DNA of 17,147 nt from contig CBDFAX010000035.1 in assembly GCA_965245735.1 (NCBI GenBank), positions 1 through 17,147 of the forward strand, in the 5' to 3' direction. How positions within the stretch are numbered: position 1 is the first letter of the stretch; each line of letters starts with the position of its first letter. The notes under the pieces are model-generated. The model saw only the letters and a program-made list of their open reading frames with translations, made no database searches and was not told where the DNA came from. Below, in pieces: positions 1-6,784 of the stretch. The translations under genes and the position numbers were made by a program. Source of the stretch: Abiotrophia sp965245735. Lineage in GTDB: Bacteria; Bacillota; Bacilli; Lactobacillales; Aerococcaceae.

Positions 1-1
1 C

Positions 2-220
2 AAAAAGTTTATTTACTTGATTGTATACTTGATTGTATACTTGATTGTAGCTCTCATTATCTTTTTTGTCTACATGATAGCTATAAGGTATCTTTGGGGT
101 GCGCTAAATAAAAAAGGAATTCCTTCGCATTTCACAATTTTTATGATTATAATTTTAGGATTCATTATCTCTATCTCTTCTTCGGTTACTTTGTATTTAT
201 ACTTTAGAGAAAAGAAATAA
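2..220 (+). CDS. Small hydrophobic membrane protein, 5'-truncated by the window edge
   Basis: The frame is open from base 2 to a TAA at 218-220 and shows no stop before the window edge, so the gene probably starts upstream; a TTG at 17 is possible but has no visible ribosome binding site. The visible 72 or so residues form two likely membrane segments (an I/L/V/F-rich stretch, then IFMIIILGFIISI) joined by a short basic loop and ending in the basic tail REKK. The first segment begins with three copies of YLIV, encoded by a 12-bp tandem repeat. I do not recognise a family. It is more AT-rich than the genes downstream and is followed by its own terminator, so it is a separate transcription unit from rnhC. 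It could also be the remnant of a larger gene. Confidence 0.45.
   Translation, partial: KKFIYLIVYLIVYLIVALIIFFVYMIAIRYLWGALNKKGIPSHFTIFMIIILGFIISISSSVTLYLYFREKK
15..49. repeat. 12-bp tandem repeat, almost three copies
   Basis: The unit ACTTGATTGTAT occurs at 15-26 and 27-38, and as ACTTGATTGTA at 39-49. In the overlapping membrane-protein frame it encodes the repeated residues YLIV. Because the period is a multiple of three, copy-number changes would stay in frame. Confidence 0.85.
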
Positions 221-230
221 TACATCCTAA

Positions 231-265
231 AGAATCAAAGTGATAGATGCTTTGACTCTATTTTT
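231..265 (+). terminator. Intrinsic terminator after the small membrane-protein gene
   Basis: AGAATCAAAG (231-240) pairs with CTTTGACTCT (250-259) with one A-C mismatch. The nine-base loop is TGATAGATG, and an A plus five T follow. It lies 10 bases after the upstream stop codon and separates that gene from rnhC. Confidence 0.7.
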
Positions 266-432
266 ATGAATAGGGTAAGTCGGTATTATTTTTATGTTGT
301 TTAGAAATGGAAATGGTTTTAAGTAAAGATGGTGTGGATAATATATTAGGTAAGAGATTACCGGTTAAATTATAGAATTGGCAACTCTTTAATTCTGAAA
401 ACTTCAATGCAATATTTGAAAGGAGCCTGCCC

Positions 433-1392
433 ATGGCCTCTGTTACCCTCCAACTGGATGCAACCACCCGCGCCCAGATGAAAGCAACTTACGCCGACTA
501 TCTGCTAGATCCGGTGCCTCATAGTGAATTCCGCGCCCAAGTCGACGGCGTCACCATTACGGCCTATGCCAGTGGTAAGGTCCTCTTCCAGGGCAAGGAT
601 GTGGAAACTCAGGTAGCCCGCTGGCAGGGCCAGGCGTCTTCTGCGCCGACTAGCAAAACGAGTTCTGGCTCAAGCCAGGCCAAAGCAGCCAATCACGAAC
701 ACTTGCCTGATGACTTCGCTAACTGGACCATTATCGGCAGCGACGAGGTGGGCAACGGCTCCTACTTTGGGGCATTGACGGTCTGCGCCGTCTACCTAGA
801 TGCCGGCGACCGGGCCAAGATTGAAGGACTAGGCGTTAAGGATTCTAAACTCCTGTCGGATGCCCAGATTCTGGAATTAGCCCCTAAGTTACGTCAAGTT
901 CTGACCCATGAGCTGACCATTTGCTCGCCAACCAAGTATAACGAGGCCAACAAGACCCGCAATGCCAATGCCATTAAGGTCAGCCTCCATAACTTCACCA
1001 TTCAGAAGCTGCTGGCCAAGCTGTCTGCTCGCCAGAAGTTGGCCCTGCAAGGGGTTCTGATTGATGAGTTTACCAGTCCACAGAACTATTTTAACTATCT
1101 TAAGAAGGAGGCTCATCCCCTGACCAAGGGCCTCTATTTCGCTGAGAAAGGGGAGAGTGCCCACTTGGCAGTAGCCTGTGCCTCTATTATCGCCCGGGCT
1201 TGGTTCCTAGAGTCCTTGACCACCTTCGGAGCGCCATATGATGTGGTCCTGCCATCAGGGGCGGGTGCCAATGTCGATGCTTTTGCGGCCAAGCTCATTA
1301 AAAAGTTCGGACCTGATGTCTTAAGAGAAACAGCCAAGCTCCACTTCAAGAATACGGAAAAAGCCCTGGCCCTAGCGCGTAAGCTTAAGTAG
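433..1392 (+). CDS. rnhC: Ribonuclease HIII
   Basis: Cytoplasmic endonuclease that cuts the RNA strand of RNA-DNA hybrids, acting on R-loops and replication primers. The 319 residues fit the family length. The N-terminal 65 or so residues resemble the TBP-like substrate-binding domain of RNase HIII. A Ser/Ala/Lys-rich linker (about 66-90) leads to the catalytic domain (about 97-319). The catalytic domain holds GSDEVGNG with D104 and E105, the third acid in LIDEF (D211), and KGES with E241, followed by the helix AVACASIIAR typical of type 2 RNases H. The ATG at 433 is preceded by AAAGGAG at a good distance. A strong terminator follows at once, so the gene is probably monocistronic. In Firmicutes rnhC usually lies beside zapA; here an adhesin and a permease gene lie between them. 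Confidence 0.95.
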   Translation: MASVTLQLDATTRAQMKATYADYLLDPVPHSEFRAQVDGVTITAYASGKVLFQGKDVETQVARWQGQASSAPTSKTSSGSSQAKAANHEHLPDDFANWTIIGSDEVGNGSYFGALTVCAVYLDAGDRAKIEGLGVKDSKLLSDAQILELAPKLRQVLTHELTICSPTKYNEANKTRNANAIKVSLHNFTIQKLLAKLSARQKLALQGVLIDEFTSPQNYFNYLKKEAHPLTKGLYFAEKGESAHLAVACASIIARAWFLESLTTFGAPYDVVLPSGAGANVDAFAAKLIKKFGPDVLRETAKLHFKNTEKALALARKLK

Positions 1393-1410
1393 ACCAGAGG
1401 CAACAGAATA

Positions 1411-1455
1411 GCGACCTGTTTACTAGCCAAGTAAGCAGGTCGCCTTTTTGTTTTT
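1411..1455 (+). terminator. Strong intrinsic terminator of rnhC
   Basis: GCGACCTGTTTAC (1411-1423) pairs with GTAAGCAGGTCGC (1431-1443) over 13 bp with a single G-U pair. The loop is TAGCCAA. A T-rich run (CTTTTTGTTTTT) follows. The stem begins 18 bases after the rnhC stop codon. Confidence 0.93.
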
Positions 1456-1547
1456 ATAGTGTTTTTTAGTCGTGAGTCTATCGAAAAGTTTGAATTATAG
1501 CGCTTATGCAAGCGATTTACGAATGGTTCTAGAATACACAAAATTTA

Positions 1548-1576
1548 TATACAAATCTTGACGGTTTTGGTAGAAT
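1548..1576 (+). promoter_or_regulatory. Candidate extended -10 promoter of the adhesin gene
   Basis: The -10 hexamer TAGAAT (1571-1576) is preceded by TGG, giving an extended -10. A weak -35, TATACA (1548-1553), lies 17 bases upstream. A better-looking TTGACG at 1558-1563 has no good partner at 16-18 bases, so I prefer the extended -10 reading. Transcription would start near 1583, inside the palindrome at 1582-1596, leaving a leader of about 95 bases. Confidence 0.5.
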
Positions 1577-1581
1577 GAGAT

Positions 1582-1596
1582 TGGTAGATACTACCA
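1582..1596. promoter_or_regulatory. Palindrome at the adhesin transcription start, candidate operator
   Basis: TGGTAG-ATA-CTACCA is a perfect 6-bp inverted repeat with a 3-bp centre. Its left arm is also part of a direct repeat: TTGGTAGA occurs at 1567-1574, over the -10, and again at 1581-1588, 14 bp apart. This placement suits a repressor that blocks initiation. The regulator is not identifiable from the window. Confidence 0.4.
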
Positions 1597-1656
1597 TCAA
1601 ACATTCCAAAAGACACTGACTCGCTAGAAAAACCACCGCTAGGGAGAAGGTGTAAT

Positions 1657-1680
1657 ATGGGGATAGGAGTGATTATTTGA
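1657..1680 (+). CDS. Seven-codon leader ORF overlapping the adhesin start
   Basis: ATG at 1657 opens a frame reading M-G-I-G-V-I-I and ending at TGA 1678-1680. AGAAGG lies about six bases upstream and could serve as its ribosome binding site. The TGA overlaps the TTG start of the adhesin (1677-1679) as TTGA, the geometry of translational coupling. The adhesin's own AGGAG (1665-1669) is inside this mini-ORF. Whether it is translated cannot be told from sequence; seven codons can occur by chance. Confidence 0.3.
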   Translation: MGIGVII

Positions 1681-4643
1681 AAAAACATAAGCTACACAGT
1701 CTTCTGATTGTTTTGCTGATGGTTCTGCAAGTCTTCGCTAGCCCTCTTGTGGCCTTAGCGCAAGAAGCAACGACACCGGGAGCACCAGCAACAGAAGCAG
1801 TTGAGCCAGCTACTGAGAATGCTGCAAACGGTGAGGAAGGCAAGGAAGATACTACTCAAGAGGGAGATGCAGAAGCAGATGCACAAGCTGGGCATTTTCC
1901 GCAAGCGCAGGTTCAGCCATCTCAATATGAGATGACCACCAACTTCACCATCAATACATATCCGGTACAAAAAAATGGGAAATACGGGGAAGGGAAATTC
2001 TACATTGCCCCAACCTACAAGATTCCTAACAAGGTGACCTTAAAGAATGGGGATACCCTTACCTATACAGTACCTAATGTATTCCAAGTTGAGGCAACCG
2101 GCCTAACAGAAGTTTCGGCTGGTGGCGAAGTTGTTGGGAATGTGGTGGTAGATCCAGCAACCAATACTGCAACCTTAACCATTACTAACGAAGCTTATTT
2201 TGCCAAACTCAATGAAGAGAAGACACTAACCATGTCCTTTACGGCGGTTTGGGCAGATAGCGTGCCTAAGAATGTAGTGCAGAACTTTACCATGCCAGGT
2301 GCTGGTGATTACGCTCTGACACGTATTGTGGTCGATGAAGACCCAACTGGTTACACCAAGTGGGGGGTACAAAATAAAGATAACCCAGAATTAATCGACT
2401 GGCGTATCCGCGTAAACCGCTATGCTAAGGCAGGCGTGACGAATGCAGTGATTAAAGACGCCATCCCAGAAGGCCAAGAATTTGTTGGTGAGATGACAGG
2501 GTATTATTTCACTGACTGGGAAAATGGGACTCGGGTAGATTCCTTTGCTGGTACAACGATCACCAATGAAGATGACAATAACTTCACGGTGATTCCTAAC
2601 AAGGGCGGTAGCTTAGACGGACGTGGTCTCTACCTAATCTACCAAACGCGTATTACAGAACCAGTTGATCCAGTCACCAAACGGGCAACCAACCACGTAA
2701 GTTTCACTTCTGACACAGATAAGCAAGAATTTGATGGCTTTGCGCCATTAAAAACGACTGATGGTGTTGGGACGGGTGCTCGTTCAGACGTGGTGGTCTT
2801 CCAAGTGAATAAGAAGTTGGAAGGTCGCCAAATAAAGGCCCAAGAATTCGAGTTCCAATTAGTGAAAGCTGCCGACAATTCTGTCGTGGCGACTGCCAAG
2901 AACGACGAAAACGGCCTTGTAAAATTCAAGAAAGTTAAGTTCAAGACAGAAGGCGAATTTGTCTACAAGATTCGTGAAGTCAAAGGCGACTTACCAGGTG
3001 TGACTTATGACGAAAATGAAATTACAGCGACTGTTAAAGTAACCAACAAGGCAGGTGTTAAGACGGCTCAAGTGACTTATGATCGCGAAGCCTTCACCAA
3101 CACTTACAAGGCTACAGCAACCAGTCTTGTAGTCAAAGCAAGTAAGAAATTGGTGGGCGCTACTTTAGCAGCAGACCAATTTACTTTCGAGTTAGTGGAC
3201 AAAGCAACTGGTGAAGTCCTTGCAACTGCTAAGAACAAGGCAGATGGGACTATTGAGTTCCCAGCCTTAAGCTACGACGCGGCAGGTAATCACACTTACA
3301 CGATTCGTGAGAAGAATGAAGGTGCGGCAGGTTACACTTACGATTCTAAGACATTTGAAGTGACGGTAGACGTTACGGACAATGGACAAGGTCAATTAGT
3401 CGCAACCCCAACCTATGCTGCACCAGCAGAATTCTCTAACAGCTATCAAGTAGCAGCTACTAGCTTAGTCCTCAAGACAAGCAAGAAATTGGCAGGTGCA
3501 ACTTTAGCAGCGGACCAATTCACTTTCGAATTAGTGGACAAAGCAACTGGCCAAGTAGTTGGTACAGCTAAGAACAAGGCAGACGGCTCTGTTGAGTTCC
3601 CGGCACTAAACTACGACGTCGCAGGCAACCACACTTACACGATTCGTGAGAAAAATGAAGGGGCAGCAGGTTACACCTATGACGCTAAAGAAGTAGAAGT
3701 GACAGTAGCCGTTACTGACAACGGACAAGGTCAATTAGTTGCCAATGCAACTTACTCTTCTGAAGAAGGTTTCACCAACACTTATAAGGCAGCAGCAACC
3801 AGCCTAGTAGTCAAAGCAAGCAAGAAATTGGCAGGTGCCACTTTAGCAGCGGATCAATTCACTTTCGAGTTAGTGGACAAAGCAACTGGCCAAGTAGTTG
3901 GTACAGCTAAGAACAAGGCAGACGGTTCTGTAGACTTCCCGGCTCTCAGCTTCGATGCAGCAGGCGATTACAGCTTCAAGATTCGTGAGAAGAATGAAGG
4001 AGCTGCAGGCTACACTTATGATGCAAGTGAATTTGATGTAGCGGTCGCTGTAACTGACAATGGGCAAGGGCAATTAGAAGCCAAGGTTAGCTATGCTAAG
4101 CCAGCAGAATTCTCTAACAGCTACAAGGCTGGAGCAGCTAGCTTAGTGGTGGATGCTAAGACAGTCATCAAAAAAGGCCCTAAAGAAGATGACGTACCAG
4201 TCAAGAAGGACCAATTCACTCTTGAATTAGTAGATAAGGACGGTAAGGTGCTTCATGCGCTTAAGAACGACGAAAATGGTAAAGTGGTCTTCCCAGCCCT
4301 AACATTTGATGCAGCGGGCGAATACACTTATACGCTTCGTCAAGTAAAAGGTTCGGAACCAGGCATGACTTATGATGACAAGACTTACACAGTTAAAGTC
4401 ACCGTGACTGATAAGGGGCAAGGTCAATTACTTGTCCAAGCAGAAAATGCAACGGGTGTAGTCTTCGTTAACCGTCTAGCAGAGACAAGTCAGACTGAAG
4501 ATCCAGGCAAAGACCCAGGCAAGAAGGAAGAGAAGAAATTACCGAAAACAGGTGAATCTAGCTCAATCCTGTTGATTGGCTTAGGCTTTGTATTAGCGAT
4601 TGCAGCAGGACTCGTAATTAGACGCCAACAAGTTAAAAACTAA
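1677..4643 (+). CDS. LPXTG-anchored adhesin with Cna-like binding domains and five isopeptide pilin repeats
   Basis: Cell-wall-anchored surface protein of 988 residues, probably a host-matrix adhesin. Residues 1-28 are a signal peptide (MKKHKLH, hydrophobic core, likely cleavage after LVALA); no YSIRK motif is present. An acidic Ala/Glu/Thr-rich linker follows to about 80. Residues 85-220 and 225-365 resemble the paired N2/N3 domains of collagen- and fibrinogen-binding adhesins (LKNGDTLTYTVP in the first, IDWRIRVN and DAIPEGQEF in the second). Five Spy0128/FctA-type repeats occupy 371-934. Each of the first four has a candidate bond triad of Lys, Glu in the IRE motif, and Asn in FSNSY or FTNTY. 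LPKTGE (955-960), a hydrophobic segment and the tail RRQQVKN form the sorting signal. The TTG start is chosen because AGGAG lies seven bases upstream and the signal peptide begins there. No sortase gene is in the window, so the housekeeping sortase is the likely anchor enzyme. The ligand is unknown. Confidence 0.93.
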   Translation: MKKHKLHSLLIVLLMVLQVFASPLVALAQEATTPGAPATEAVEPATENAANGEEGKEDTTQEGDAEADAQAGHFPQAQVQPSQYEMTTNFTINTYPVQKNGKYGEGKFYIAPTYKIPNKVTLKNGDTLTYTVPNVFQVEATGLTEVSAGGEVVGNVVVDPATNTATLTITNEAYFAKLNEEKTLTMSFTAVWADSVPKNVVQNFTMPGAGDYALTRIVVDEDPTGYTKWGVQNKDNPELIDWRIRVNRYAKAGVTNAVIKDAIPEGQEFVGEMTGYYFTDWENGTRVDSFAGTTITNEDDNNFTVIPNKGGSLDGRGLYLIYQTRITEPVDPVTKRATNHVSFTSDTDKQEFDGFAPLKTTDGVGTGARSDVVVFQVNKKLEGRQIKAQEFEFQLVKAADNSVVATAKNDENGLVKFKKVKFKTEGEFVYKIREVKGDLPGVTYDENEITATVKVTNKAGVKTAQVTYDREAFTNTYKATATSLVVKASKKLVGATLAADQFTFELVDKATGEVLATAKNKADGTIEFPALSYDAAGNHTYTIREKNEGAAGYTYDSKTFEVTVDVTDNGQGQLVATPTYAAPAEFSNSYQVAATSLVLKTSKKLAGATLAADQFTFELVDKATGQVVGTAKNKADGSVEFPALNYDVAGNHTYTIREKNEGAAGYTYDAKEVEVTVAVTDNGQGQLVANATYSSEEGFTNTYKAAATSLVVKASKKLAGATLAADQFTFELVDKATGQVVGTAKNKADGSVDFPALSFDAAGDYSFKIREKNEGAAGYTYDASEFDVAVAVTDNGQGQLEAKVSYAKPAEFSNSYKAGAASLVVDAKTVIKKGPKEDDVPVKKDQFTLELVDKDGKVLHALKNDENGKVVFPALTFDAAGEYTYTLRQVKGSEPGMTYDDKTYTVKVTVTDKGQGQLLVQAENATGVVFVNRLAETSQTEDPGKDPGKKEEKKLPKTGESSSILLIGLGFVLAIAAGLVIRRQQVKN
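2787..4478 (+). repeat. Five tandem pilin-type domain repeats in the adhesin
   Basis: Repeats start near residues 371, 482, 595, 708 and 821 (bases 2787, 3120, 3459, 3798 and 4137). The spacing is exactly 113 residues (339 bp) for the last three steps and 111 for the first. Candidate bond triads are K379/E434/N475, K490/E545/N588, K603/E658/N701 and K716/E771/N814. In the fifth repeat the Glu position is Gln (Q889), and six extra residues are inserted early in the domain. The middle three repeats are far more alike, including at the DNA level, than the outer two. Confidence 0.9.
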
Positions 4644-4670
4644 TGACGTCAAATTAGGCTGAAAGGCCAA

Positions 4671-4706
4671 AAAGGAACTAGGATATTATCCTAGTTCCTT
4701 TTTCTT
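4671..4706. terminator. Strong intrinsic terminator after the adhesin gene, probably bidirectional
   Basis: AAAGGAACTAGGAT (4671-4684) pairs perfectly with ATCCTAGTTCCTTT (4688-4701) around a three-base loop. Downstream T residues on the plus strand and an upstream A-run mean it can act in both directions. It lies between the adhesin and the convergent permease gene. Confidence 0.9.
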
Positions 4707-4713
4707 GCTTAAT

Positions 4714-4744
4714 AAAGAGGAAAGAAAGTCTTTCTCTCCTCTTT
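4714..4744 (-). terminator. Hairpin after the EamA gene, weak terminator candidate
   Basis: AAAGAGGAAAGAAAG (4714-4728) pairs with CTTTCTCTCCTCTTT (4730-4744) with one mismatch. It begins 10 bases beyond the permease stop on the minus strand. The minus-strand T-tail is short (TTTATT), so termination may rely on the stronger bidirectional hairpin just beyond it. Confidence 0.45.
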
Positions 4745-4753
4745 TAATGTTTG

Positions 4754-5665
4754 CTAGTTATTAACCGGATGTGGCGCCGCCTTGGGATGCAGGGAGACCC
4801 AGACAACGGCTGCGATAATTAGGACCATGCCCAATAAATCAATCAGATAGAAGTGCTCGCTCATCAATAAGTAGGCGAAGAAGACTGCCGAAATGGGCTC
4901 CGAAGCCCCTAGGAGAGAGGCTTCCATAGGCCCCACCAAGGCGACTCCTTTAAGGAAGAGGGTGTAAGCCAAGAGGGTGCCGACCACCACTAAGCCTGCC
5001 ATGGAGAGAATAGTTAGAGGCTGCCAGTCAATTGGATAGGTCCAGGTCTGGTTAGCCAGGAAGAGGCTAGCACCGCCTAGTAGTAAGCCTAAGCCAGTCA
5101 CTAAGGTGGCATTGTGGCGCTGTAAGAGGTCAGCCGGCAAGACCGTGTAGAGGGCGTAGCCGACAGCAGCCACTAAGCCCCAACTTAGGCCAGCCGGTGT
5201 TAGGCTCAGGCTGGTGATATCGCCATGAGTAGCAATCAGGGCCGTCCCCAGAATGGCCAAAGCAATAGCAGCCAGCAGTTGGCCAGTTGGAGCCTGGCGG
5301 GTCTTGAGGCTGACATAGGCAATGACCAGAATAGGGCTAGTATATTGAAGGACGGTGGCAGTCCCCGCATTGGAGGCGCCAATGGCCTCTAGATAGGTCA
5401 GCTGACAGAGCACAATCCCAAAGATAGCGAAGATAAGTAGCTGGACTAGGCTGCGCTTATCTTGGCTCATGGCTTTGAGCTGGGGCCGTTGACGCACCAA
5501 GAGATAGGTCGTCATAATGAGTCCCGCTAGCAACATACGGATAGATACGACAATCCGAGCCGGAATGTGAGCTGTTTGCATCAGGTACTGACCGCAGACA
5601 CCAGATAGGCCCCATGAGGCTGCTCCCATAATCGTATAAAGTCGTCCTTTCCATAATACCGTCAT
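4754..5665 (-). CDS. EamA/DMT-superfamily permease
   Basis: Inner-membrane transporter of the drug/metabolite superfamily, usually an exporter or importer of small metabolites; the substrate cannot be inferred. From the chosen start it has 303 residues, the usual size. The pattern fits ten membrane helices in two EamA halves. The first begins near IMGAASWGLSGVCGQYL, and the second contains AGLSWGLVAAVGYALYTVL and the late helix GASEPISAVFFAYLL, a typical EamA signature. The frame extends upstream to 5800, but ATG at 5665 is preferred. AAGGAGG (5674-5680) lies eight bases upstream of it, the EamA domain starts right there, and the extra upstream residues are polar and would include the promoter. 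It is convergent with the adhesin and divergent from zapA. Confidence 0.9.
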   Translation of the reverse strand: MTVLWKGRLYTIMGAASWGLSGVCGQYLMQTAHIPARIVVSIRMLLAGLIMTTYLLVRQRPQLKAMSQDKRSLVQLLIFAIFGIVLCQLTYLEAIGASNAGTATVLQYTSPILVIAYVSLKTRQAPTGQLLAAIALAILGTALIATHGDITSLSLTPAGLSWGLVAAVGYALYTVLPADLLQRHNATLVTGLGLLLGGASLFLANQTWTYPIDWQPLTILSMAGLVVVGTLLAYTLFLKGVALVGPMEASLLGASEPISAVFFAYLLMSEHFYLIDLLGMVLIIAAVVWVSLHPKAAPHPVNN

Positions 5666-5696
5666 GGTCTCTGCCTCCTTATTTTCAACGCTTATC

Positions 5697-5725
5697 AGTA
5701 TACACAATTTCTTTCTACTTGTCAT
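5697..5725 (-). promoter_or_regulatory. Promoter of the EamA permease gene
   Basis: Read on the minus strand, -35 ATGACA (5720-5725) and -10 TATACT (5697-5702) are separated by exactly 17 bases. Transcription would start near 5690, giving a leader of about 25 bases that carries AAGGAGG before the ATG at 5665. Confidence 0.7.
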
Positions 5726-5762
5726 GGACCTTTTGCCCACAAATAGAGACTTATTGGCAAAA

Positions 5763-5791
5763 TTGCTTTTAGTTTCTTTTGTACTTATTTT
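5763..5791 (+). promoter_or_regulatory. Tentative promoter of the zapA-cvpA-mutS2 operon
   Basis: TTGCTT (5763-5768) and TATTTT (5786-5791) are 17 bases apart and 41 bases before the zapA start. Both hexamers are imperfect, and TACACT at 5796-5801 is an alternative -10. A promoter is expected here because the upstream gene is divergent. Confidence 0.35.
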
Positions 5792-5831
5792 TTGATACAC
5801 TAAGGTTAATCAAGCTAAGGAGTGACTGCTC

Positions 5832-6170
5832 ATGGAAAATAAACGACGTTTCCGCGCCGTAATTGAAGGTACCGAATATACGATTGTGGGAAATCGCTCA
5901 GCGACTCACCTCAATCAGGTGGTAGAATTAGTTAACAGCCAATTGGCTCAGTTAGCCGAGTTAGCCCCTGACATGTCGGCACGCGATCGGGCCATCCTCA
6001 TGTCGGTCAATGCCTTATCTGATCAACTAGTTAAGGAACAGCGCATTGCAGAATTGGAAGCTCAGCTCCAAAGCCTACAAGCCAAGGGCAGCGCTCAAGC
6101 TCAGGCACCTAAATCACCAGTAGCCGAGCCTAAGAAGGCCAGCCCTCAGGTTCCCTTTACCAGAAAGTAA
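5832..6170 (+). CDS. zapA: Cell division protein ZapA
   Basis: Small cytoplasmic protein that binds FtsZ and promotes bundling of its filaments at midcell. The first 80 or so residues match the ZapA pattern. A beta-rich head (RFRAVIEGTEYTIVG) is followed by a helix with HLNQVVELVNSQL, then the conserved ARDRAILMSVNALSDQL, then a coiled coil (ELEAQLQSLQ). The last 30 residues are a low-complexity Ala/Gln/Lys/Pro tail. The total of 112 residues is a little longer than many ZapA proteins. ATG at 5832 has AAGGAG upstream (CTAAGGAGTGACTGCTCATG). It is the first gene of a set with the cvpA-like gene and mutS2, the usual Firmicutes order, and is divergent from the EamA gene. Confidence 0.9.
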   Translation: MENKRRFRAVIEGTEYTIVGNRSATHLNQVVELVNSQLAQLAELAPDMSARDRAILMSVNALSDQLVKEQRIAELEAQLQSLQAKGSAQAQAPKSPVAEPKKASPQVPFTRK

Positions 6171-6200
6171 TACAGAAAGTAATTAAGGAGGAAATCCTTC

Positions 6201-6764
6201 ATGTTAACCTTACTCATGCTCTTGATTCTTATCTATGCCTTCTACCGCGGTTATCGCCGTGGCTTGGTTATGCAAGTGGTGCGTCTGATTGGGTTTGTCA
6301 TCGCCATGACCATTGCCAATCGCCACTATCAACCATTGGCACGTTTTATCTCTAACTTTATTCCTTTCCCATCGGTTCAACAGAATACCCAGATGACCTT
6401 CTATGATCAAGCGACTAGCTTCGTCATCGACCAGGCCTTCTATCGGGTCGTGGCCTACATTGCCATTGTGGTGGCAGGTTGGTTAGTGACCGAGTTTATT
6501 AGTCTCTTCTTCCGTAAGTTAGCCTTCTATGAAGTTTTCAAATGGGCTAACCACATCGGGGGCGGACTGATTAGTGTCCTTATCGCCTATATCTGGATTT
6601 TCTTCTCGCTCTTTACCTTATCCTTGGTACCGCTAGAAGGCGTTCAACAACAATTTGTTAATAACCCGATTGCTTATCGGGTCGTGTCTCAAACACCTGT
6701 CTTATCTGATATGGCCAACCGCCTCTGGCTCCAGGCCAATCCAAATAATCACAACAACCGTTAA
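6201..6764 (+). CDS. cvpA: CvpA-family membrane protein
   Basis: Integral membrane protein of 187 residues with about four membrane helices: an N-terminal segment from LTLLMLLILIYAF; a second around VVRLIGFVIAMTIA; a third at VVAYIAIVVAGWLV; and a fourth near GGGLISVLIAYIWIFFSLF. The early YRGYRRGLV motif between helices one and two and the Gly-rich turn before the last helix are typical of the CvpA/colicin V production family. The precise biochemical role of the family in Gram-positive bacteria is not established. It starts 30 bases after zapA and ends 20 bases before mutS2, so it is almost certainly co-transcribed. The ribosome binding site AAGGAGG is partly self-complementary with the following TCCTT. 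Confidence 0.88.
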   Translation: MLTLLMLLILIYAFYRGYRRGLVMQVVRLIGFVIAMTIANRHYQPLARFISNFIPFPSVQQNTQMTFYDQATSFVIDQAFYRVVAYIAIVVAGWLVTEFISLFFRKLAFYEVFKWANHIGGGLISVLIAYIWIFFSLFTLSLVPLEGVQQQFVNNPIAYRVVSQTPVLSDMANRLWLQANPNNHNNR

Positions 6765-6784
6765 CATAAAAGGAGGAATTCAAG

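Noticed and set aside
1501..1514. CGCTT-ATGC-AAGCG hairpin upstream of the adhesin
   Set aside because: A five-base stem without a T-run and upstream of the proposed promoter; not enough to call a feature.
2787..4478. CRISPR-like or other non-coding repeat array
   Set aside because: The period is 339 bp and the repeats are coding protein domains, not short direct repeats with spacers.
1677..4643. Backbone pilin of a pilus operon
   Set aside because: There is no adjacent pilin-specific sortase or minor pilin gene, and the domain layout is that of a monomeric wall-anchored adhesin, although a YP-containing segment occurs near residue 95.
5666..5800. Upstream start for the EamA permease
   Set aside because: The extension is polar, includes the promoter, and ATG 5665 has an ideal AAGGAGG.
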